The notes below the pieces were generated by a model, which was not told the origin of the DNA, made no database searches, and saw nothing but the letters and a program-made list of their open reading frames with translations. 64,000 bases of DNA, taken from positions 3,336,614 to 3,400,613 of the forward strand of contig CM030932.1 of the NCBI GenBank assembly GCA_018136815.1, in the 5' to 3' direction. A program made the translations under genes and the position numbers. This DNA comes from Isochrysis galbana. Lineage: Eukaryota > Haptophyta > Isochrysidales > Isochrysidaceae. Positions 58,273-64,000 of this stretch are shown in pieces; position 1 is the stretch's first letter; each line of letters starts with the position of its first letter.

Positions 58273-59437
58273 AAACTATTGTTATAGTTTGAACTATGGA
58301 CTATGGAGCGTGCCGCGACCGCTCCCGAGCCCCAGGCGACCCTCGCCACCGCGCCCCACCTGGGACGCCCCATGCCGCCCGAGGCGGCTCGTCAGAAAGC
58401 CCTCTCAGAGCCCATCCAGCCCATCCAAACCACGCCCGCGCAAGCGCGCGGGGTGGCGAGCACTGGCACCGAACAGGTTGCCCCCATGGCTCTGCGTAGC
58501 GCGTAGCATGCAGGGGGTCTTTGAGACCCCCTCCAACAGTGGGAAACCCTCCCACCCCAAGAGCACCTCATGTGGGAAGGCAGCTCAGCTGCCCTCCCCA
58601 TGGTGGAAACCTCTACCATCAGTGCACCCAACATGGGAGGGCACTTCACAACCATCAATCTCCTACGGAGAGCAACTTGTGCCTCTGTTTTTCAACATGT
58701 TGACTCACTTCTCGTTTTCACCCCACTCCTGTGGGCCACAAGAACCTACAACTCAGTGCCCTGCCTTGGGCCCTCCTTCAACACTTGACTCCCTCCCCTA
58801 CTCTCCCTTCCCTCTAGAACCAACCCAAACAGAACGAACCCCCTCGCCCTCTGTTCAAAGCACCAAAAATTTCAACTCAAGACCCTTGTTGATACACTTC
58901 ACGTTTTCACCCCACTCTTGTGGGCCACAATTACCTTCAACTCAGTGCCCTGCCTTGGGCCCTCTTCCAACACTTCACTCCCTCTCCCTCTCCCTCTTCC
59001 AACTACAACTAATCCAAGAAGCACAAACCCCCTTGCCCTCTGCTTCAAGCGCCCAAAAATTTCGACTCAAGACAAGAGGGAGGACATGTCTTGAGGCGGC
59101 GTCGCTGCCCATGCCTAGCGCAAGGGTATAGCGCCCCCACTCAGACATCTCCTTCCCCACAGCTCCTCTCTGAGGAGTTGCTCCTCTCCCTCCCATTAGG
59201 CCCCCTTGCCTGCGAGACCAGAACAGGATCCTGGCGTAGGGGGCTGTCTGAGTGTGGAGGGAGGGGCGCTCTGGCTAGCGCAGGTAGAAAGCTAGTGAAG
59301 AGCTGGGTGGCATAAGGGGGGAAGGGTGCTTGCGCTTGCCGCGGCAGGGTGTCCTGTCTTGAGTGAGCGCTAGTCCCGTTCCTTTGCCGCGCCGCGACCC
59401 ATAAACCATAAAAATTTGTTAAAAATTTAAAATTTAG
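58273..59437 (+). mobile_element. decayed LINE ORF1 start joined to Rep-E
   Basis: The leader hairpin (AAACTAT/ATAGTTT, 58273-58290) and ATG at 58303 open MERAATAPEPQATLATAPHL, stopping after 67 codons. Scraps of the 1136-type ORF1 follow in other frames (MVETSTISAPNMGGHFTT against MEATPTCSAPLGGGHFTQ). Next come two tandem units of about 190 bp (58702-58890 and 58891-59065) with shared phrases ttttcaccccactc, gtgggccacaa and cagtgccctgccttgggccc. Rep-E copy 2 runs 59036-59437, ending atttgttaaaaattt. It is a composite of LINE and non-autonomous sequence. Confidence 0.7.
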
Positions 59438-61527
59438 TAGGGAGTAGGGCGCCCTAGAAACCACGCACCACGCCAATCGCCAATCGTCAATCGCCGCCCG
59501 CGCGCATCGCACCATCGCGCCGTAGTCGGCCATGTGTGGCGCCGACAACTACGCTAACGTCACCCGGCCGAATGGCGAATGGGCCAGAGTGCCCAACTTT
59601 CGACTTTCGAACGCGACCGGGCGCGCTGGGTGAGAGGGAGAGGGGGCTTGTGCTGGACGGCCAAGAACCAAGAAGTCTTCTTCAAAGAGCAAAGAGCTTG
59701 CGCTGCGCCCGCTGCCCCGGTGTCAACGTGTCAACGAGCCCGCGAACGCGATGCACTTGGCGACCGCCTCGGTAGATGGCACAGTAAGTCCTGCGGTGAC
59801 AGCACAGCGCACAGCACGCGAAGAGCGAAGAGGGGCTGTATGCTCGCCATGGATTCCCGAGCGCGCGGGTGGGTTGTCTACTTGTCTGCGGGGTTGGTTG
59901 GGAGGAAGCGTGTCAATAGTCAATAGCATTGGATGGGGTTCTGCGCGTAGGGAGCGCGTAGGCAAGCCGGTGTCATGCCCTCCTCAGGTTGGGGCTGGAA
60001 GGCAGGTGTGGGTATGGGGTGGGGCTGGCGGCCATGCGGCCATGCTGCGTGGGCAGGGCTGAAGCAGGAAAGAATCGGCCGAGTGCGGTGGCATGTGGCA
60101 TGAAACGCCGGTGAGACCGCCGACCGGTGTACCCGGACCATTTAGTTCGAACACCAGCGACAAGGGGGGGCTGACCACCGCCGTGCTCTCGCCGGAGCGC
60201 TGCGATGGTCGGCCTGTCAGGCGGGTGGGTTGCCATCGCTCTGCCTCGGGCATTCGGATTCGAGCGGGGAGAGTCGAGAGGAAATCTTCCCCCGGTCCCA
60301 CGATAAGAAAAATTGGGCCTCCGGATCAACAAGAGTTTTTCAACCCAGTCTCCCCCACTTCTACTTCTAACATGATCATGGTTGGTAGTCTGGGCGATCT
60401 GATGCCCCGCCCGCCCGCCCCCGGGCTCTGCAGGGCAATCTTCACCCGCGTCTGTGTGCAGCATCGGCCAGCGGCTTGGGCTTCAAGGCCCCATGTCCAT
60501 ATTCTCAGTTGCAATTCTTTTATTGCATCGCGTGAACTAGCAAGAAATACTAACGCAAGACACACAACGCGCCGGAGTTGGGAAACGAGCAACGAGCAGC
60601 TTCGGTGAGGAGGGCCTTGGGGACGGGGTGGGAAGATGGTGGGGAGTACACACAAGATGTGGAAAGCATCAATGATGAACGCCAGGACGGCGAAGAGTGA
60701 ACGGAAGCGGCATCAGTGCCTGCCTCCTCGCAGCTGCCTTTCCCTTCCTTCACTCGACTTCAACACACCTTGCGCAGCGGCTCACATGCATGGCCCATCA
60801 TCGTTAGGTGGGTCACCTCCTCTACCAGCATCCAGGAGTGAGCAGTGCGACAAGCAGGGTCATACCGCGCAAGTCCAAGCAGGGCAAGATCAAGATGGCG
60901 GACGAAGAGGGCTAAGGTTTCCCGGAGGTGTGCAACGCGCGGACCTCTCGGAGGCAGACCTTAGGTAGTGAGAGCATCACGCGTGCTAGACTCGGCTCGA
61001 AAGGCAGCAAATCGGCTGGGGGTAGGTTGGTACTCTGTGTACTGGGGTTGTCGTGCCACTCAAGACGAGCGGGAGGTCCTCCGACACAGACAATGCAAGA
61101 AGGCGCCGACAGGCACCCGTTCTGGTAAGGCACACGAGAGCTAGGATGCGTGAGAAGCATTATTGAGAGTAGACGCCCGCTCCTTCGATGTCCATCGGGT
61201 CGCCGCCTTGCTCTCCTGATGCGAGCTTTGCCTGCGACGATGAGAGAGAGCACATGCGTCATGGGCGTGTGAGGAGGACAAGCGCGAGATGGCGGTACGC
61301 GCCGAGCGTCAAACAAGACATGAGGCGTTGCGCATGTGAGGCACCGCTTGCTCATGTGAAGCCGGTTCCCATCCACGCCCGTCGATTCCGCCTCGCCCAT
61401 TCGATGTGCGCGGATAATGGCAGATAGAGGCCGGTGCCCACAGGCGTGTGTGCGTTGTGGGGTCGAAGGTTGTAAGCCCCAGGGGCTGCTTTGGTCCCGA
61501 TCACGCATTCCACCCACGGGCACTCAC
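59438..61527. other. 2.1-kb region without a confident gene
   Basis: The second copy of the direct repeat lies at 59556-59629. At 59750 the plus-strand phrase MHLATASVDGT with a good donor (GGCACA/GTAAGT) resembles one WD40 strand, but no further blades were found. At 60884-60914 a frame ends RKSKQGKIKMADEEG before TAA, possibly a last exon of an unseen gene. Missing 3' exons of PPP4R2 should lie at 60900-61527 on the minus strand; I could not define them. Confidence 0.35.
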
Positions 61528-62392
61528 CAGCTCGTTCTCGGTCGCTTCCTGATAGGACCCCTCCTTGGCCGGAGCCATCACCATGACCGGCATCGTGCTC
61601 GACACAGTCAATAGCTTCTCCAAAGCGTTCATCAACTTACGGGTCGATGTGGCGTAAATCTTGCGCGGGTCCAGCAAAAGCTCGCACAGGCGTTGAGCCG
61701 TGAAAGGTGTCTCGCTAAACTCGTCAAGCAGCGCCAGCAGGCGCATCAGCACCGAGTCGAAGCCCTCCCCACCTGAGGCCAAGTGTATCCGTGCGGACCG
61801 TCAGCACGCGCGCGCCGCGTGTTTGCATGACGTAAGCATACGTGAAGGAAGGAAACGAGCGTCTCAGGTTGCGCCTCGCCTCTTCCTCCCACAGCGGCGT
61901 CTCTCACCGACATCCGGCTGCCCCCCGTTGTACTCGTTGCAGACCTGTATCATCTTGGCACCGATGAGGGCCTTGAGCTGCACCCACTCAAAGCGACTCC
62001 GGCCGGATGTGGCGAGCTCCTCGAGCACCTTCGTCAGCTGCGGCGTGATGGGCTTGGTCCGCGTGAAAGCTGCATGACCAAGAGGGGGAGAAGGGGGCTG
62101 CGCAGTGGGTATCGTGCCGCTTGGTCCCCTCCTCTCCGTAGCCCACCACTTCCTTCTACCGGCCGCACGCCCGGAGGCAGAGGTGCATCGCCTCTCCATC
62201 CCTACTCCCCGAGCCTCTCCCCCCATCCCTCTTCACCCCCTGCCCCCTCCTCCTGCCCTTTGCCCGCGTGCACTCCTTCCGTCCCTTCCCCCCCTCTCCC
62301 CGGAGAGAGGGAGAGCGGGTCGGGAGGGGAAGGAGTGTGTGCAGCGGGAGGGGCGCACCCTTAAGCTCCTCCTTTGCGGTCTTGTGATCCAT
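61528..62392 (-). CDS. PPP4R2: PPP4R2, protein phosphatase 4 regulatory subunit 2 (incomplete)
   Basis: Three exons join consistently: 62359-62392 (MDHKTAKEELK), 61908-62069 and 61528-61772, with donors AGG/GTGCGC, TCG/GTGAGA and CTG/GTGAGT; both visible introns are phase 1. Exon 2 gives PITPQLTKVLEELATSGRSR and FEWVQLKALIGAKMIQV. Exon 3 gives GFDSVLMRLLALLDEFSETP and the hallmark PFTAQRLCELLLDPRKIY, like PFTIQRLCELLTDP in animal PPP4R2, then KLMNALEKLLTVSS. The subunit targets PP4 phosphatase in DNA-damage and splicing functions. The last exon seen ends at a strong donor in phase 0, so a downstream tail, usually acidic and disordered, remains unplaced. An acceptor-like CACAG directly precedes the ATG, so a 5' UTR intron is possible. 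Confidence 0.8.
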
Positions 62393-62880
62393 CTGTGCGA
62401 TACAGCGGGACAGGAATGCGGAGGGAGCAGAGAGAGCAAGGCGCGGGGGGGGGGAGGGGAGAGAGAGGGGGGGGAGGGCGAGGGAGGGAGAGACGAGGGA
62501 GGAAAGAAGGTAGGGAGAGAGGGGGAAGGCAGGGAGGCTAGAAGGCAGGGAAGGGAGAGAGAGGGAGAGGGAGCAAGAGAGAGAGAGAGGGGGGGAGGGA
62601 GGGAGAGGGGGGCTAGGCGGCGGAGCGGGGGGCGAGCGGCGCCGGCGCCTCAAACCGCGCGCCGCCCGCCCCCTCAAACCCAGAAGGCTCCCGCTCCCGC
62701 GCACAACCCAGAACCCTCCCCTCCCCCAACCCCACCCCCTCACCCCCACCCCGCGGGGCTCCTCGGCCAAACCCAGAAGACAAAACCTTATCATATTCTT
62801 ACCGCTCACGCGGCCGTGGACCCATTACTTTCACGCAGCAAACTTTCCATAACCCCACTAGCAACCTACTTTTTTACAAA
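62393..62880. other. PPP4R2 5' flank, G/GA-rich
   Basis: Purine-rich low-complexity DNA (62410-62640) and then C-rich DNA. At 62784-62815 an aaaaccttatcatattctt phrase followed by cgcgg resembles the reversed LINE 3' end, but is too short to call. No gene is recognised. Confidence 0.45.
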
Positions 62881-63260
62881 TGGGGGTCAATGGTCAATGG
62901 TCAATGGGGGCCTCGCGCCCCCCTCTCTCCTCTCTCCATCGCGGACACCCTTCGGGGTGGGCCCGTACGCCCGTACAATCAACCACGGCACCCTAGCCTG
63001 TGCCCTCTGGAAGGGGCTGGGCAATCATCATTCTGGCCCAGGCCCCTAGTGGGCGCGGGCCACGATTCGCACTCCCACGCCCAGGCTGGGGCTGCCCTCG
63101 ACCCTCGAGATGACTCCCCCCCCATCCCTCGTCGCCAGGTAGACAGAACAGAGGCATCTGGCCTCTAAGCGGCTCCCTGGGCCAGCGAGGCAAGCGTGGG
63201 AGAGGCAGGGGGGGCCAGGGGCTAAGCCCCAGCCTCCACTGCCCCCTGAGCTGCCCTGGC
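62881..63260 (+). repeat. Rep-A fragment, 5' part
   Basis: It starts just after cctacttttttac near 62870 and contains gggggcctcgcgcccccctc, a three-fold ggtcaat stutter at 62885-62908, gggtgggcccgtac, cccctagtgggcgcgggcc, cgccaggtagacaga and ccccctgagctgccc. It lacks the 3' part and tail. Confidence 0.8.
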
Positions 63261-63539
63261 TGGCCCTTGTCCCTTGTTGTATCCAGGCTTTTTAGCCTGG
63301 CGATAGTTCTACGAGCTCTACGGTTAGACTTGGTTTCACCAGTCTACTACGGTCAAGTTGCCTTGCTTGGCAGTTTGAGACGCCCAGCTTGCTTGCTTGT
63401 CGTTCCTGGCAATTTCGGTCCCGTGTCTCCCGATTGCCCTATTGTCAGGGTTCGTGTAGGAACTTTCCACAATTGGAAGCACACTTCACACTTGGGCAAG
63501 GTAGCAACTGGTGTTCCACATTGGGAAAGTGGTGTTCCA

Positions 63540-63622
63540 CACCTCACTGTTCCACAGCTGACAAGGGTGTTCCTATAAGTGTTCCACAGCTCACAAGGGT
63601 GTTCCTATAAGTGTTCCACAGG
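63540..63622 (+). repeat. 32-bp tandem repeat
   Basis: gttccacagct, then acaagggtgttcctataagt, occurs twice in succession with a partial third copy, and shorter gtgttccac phrases upstream (63511, 63532). The preceding 63261-63540 has no recognised gene. Confidence 0.75.
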
Positions 63623-63649
63623 TCGGACCAAAAGAAAGGGGACCCATGA

Positions 63650-63735
63650 TGCACATATGTACTTACATCCCGGGCTCGAACCCTACTGCTGGCAGCCCAC
63701 GCCTGGACTGCTGCTATCTACGCCACGGCAGAGCT
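63650..63735 (-). repeat. tRNA-like sequence, probable SINE head
   Basis: On the minus strand: an A-box-like TGGCGTAGATAG, then about 45 nt, then a perfect B box GGTTCGAGCCC. The acceptor and T stems do not pair well enough for a functional tRNA, and the anticodon arm is unclear. With the tRNA-like head at 48280-48400 this suggests tRNA-derived SINEs in the genome. Confidence 0.45.
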
Positions 63736-63739
63736 CGCC

Positions 63740-64000
63740 CTCCTCACCACCTCGTCACCTCGTAAATTACTTTTTAAAGATGACAAAAAAACCAACAACG
63801 TCGTCGTATGTCGTATGCAAGGCTTGCAATATTGTAGTTATGGCCCGCCCGCCCAACGCCCAACGGGGGACAAGCGGCCCCCCGCCCCCGCCCCCCGCCC
63901 CCCCCGCCCCCCGCCGCCCGCCCTCTCTGCTTGCGAAACGAACCCCGCCCCCTCTTCCTCTCTCTTCTATGTTCTCTTATGTAAAAAAGCCCCCGACGCG
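63740..64000. other. C-rich window end
   Basis: C-runs at 63880-63925 and CT-rich DNA. No gene is recognised. Confidence 0.5.

Noticed and set aside
59750..59785. WD40 exon beginning MHLATASVDGT
   Set aside because: Only one strand-like phrase with a good donor; no further blades could be joined downstream.
60884..60914. Last exon ending RKSKQGKIKMADEEG
   Set aside because: Too short, with no recognisable family or supported upstream exon.
62784..62815. Another LINE 3' end
   Set aside because: Only about 30 bases resemble the signature; too weak to list as a copy.

Overview
The window looks like nuclear DNA of a GC-rich flagellate alga, most likely a haptophyte. Evidence: several genes are split by short introns (93-289 nt) whose donors are mostly GTGCGC or GTGAGN, with one GC-AG intron. 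There is a plastid-type lycopene cyclase with a signal-like leader, plus flagellar/centriolar genes (POC1 and a small RIIa-type docking protein). A GT29 sialyltransferase-like enzyme fits the sialic-acid biology known in haptophytes. The species cannot be fixed from sequence alone. Three 100-N blocks (4079-4178, 19912-20011, 56012-56111) are assembly gaps.

Single-copy host genes sit as islands in a sea of repeats. In order they are: an HMG-box protein (+, 5426-6410); POC1 (-, 9014-10801); an INO80-related DBINO protein lacking the ATP-binding lobe (+, 15493-18350); a UBE3D-like E2-binding E3 (-, 21315-23330); an acidic/ankyrin remnant (+, 24492-24970); a PSMD9-like PDZ module followed in frame by a Pro-rich multi-pass membrane protein (+, 26646-30041); a two-repeat SH3-like protein (+, 35684-36124); a GT29 enzyme (-, 39415-40545); lycopene cyclase (-, 41240-43112); ketopantoate reductase (-, 48905-49924); a prominin-like five-span protein (-, 50764-53028); an ankyrin protein cut by a gap (-, 55412-56011); an 87-residue RIIa-fold protein (-, 57438-57856); and PPP4R2 (-, 61528-62392, incomplete).

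The mobile fraction is rich and nested. One LINE lineage, with CCCH-finger ORF1 and an EEP endonuclease, occurs as a 5' half (1112-4078), an internally deleted copy lacking reverse transcriptase (31487-34973), several 5' stubs and several 3' ends. Its starts carry a short hairpin whose sequence changes but whose pairing is kept. An 884-bp hAT-type element with perfect terminal repeats and an 8-bp target duplication sits inside one LINE 3' region (11591-12474). A Ty1/copia element (43207-48150) has a YVDN reverse-transcriptase box and lost its RNase H end at a tRNA-like SINE. A 931-bp retroposon with a 16-bp target duplication (37152-38082) splits a small ORF between two inverted copies of a two-gene cassette (36430-36940 and 38390-38850). 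A 1.1-kb CT-rich microsatellite with a 74-C run lies at 13232-14336.

The host genes do not form a pathway; they are an ordinary eukaryotic neighbourhood. The items most worth follow-up are the INO80-derived protein without a motor lobe, the covarying LINE leader hairpin, the inverted small-gene cassette, and the sialyltransferase-like and prominin-like genes.
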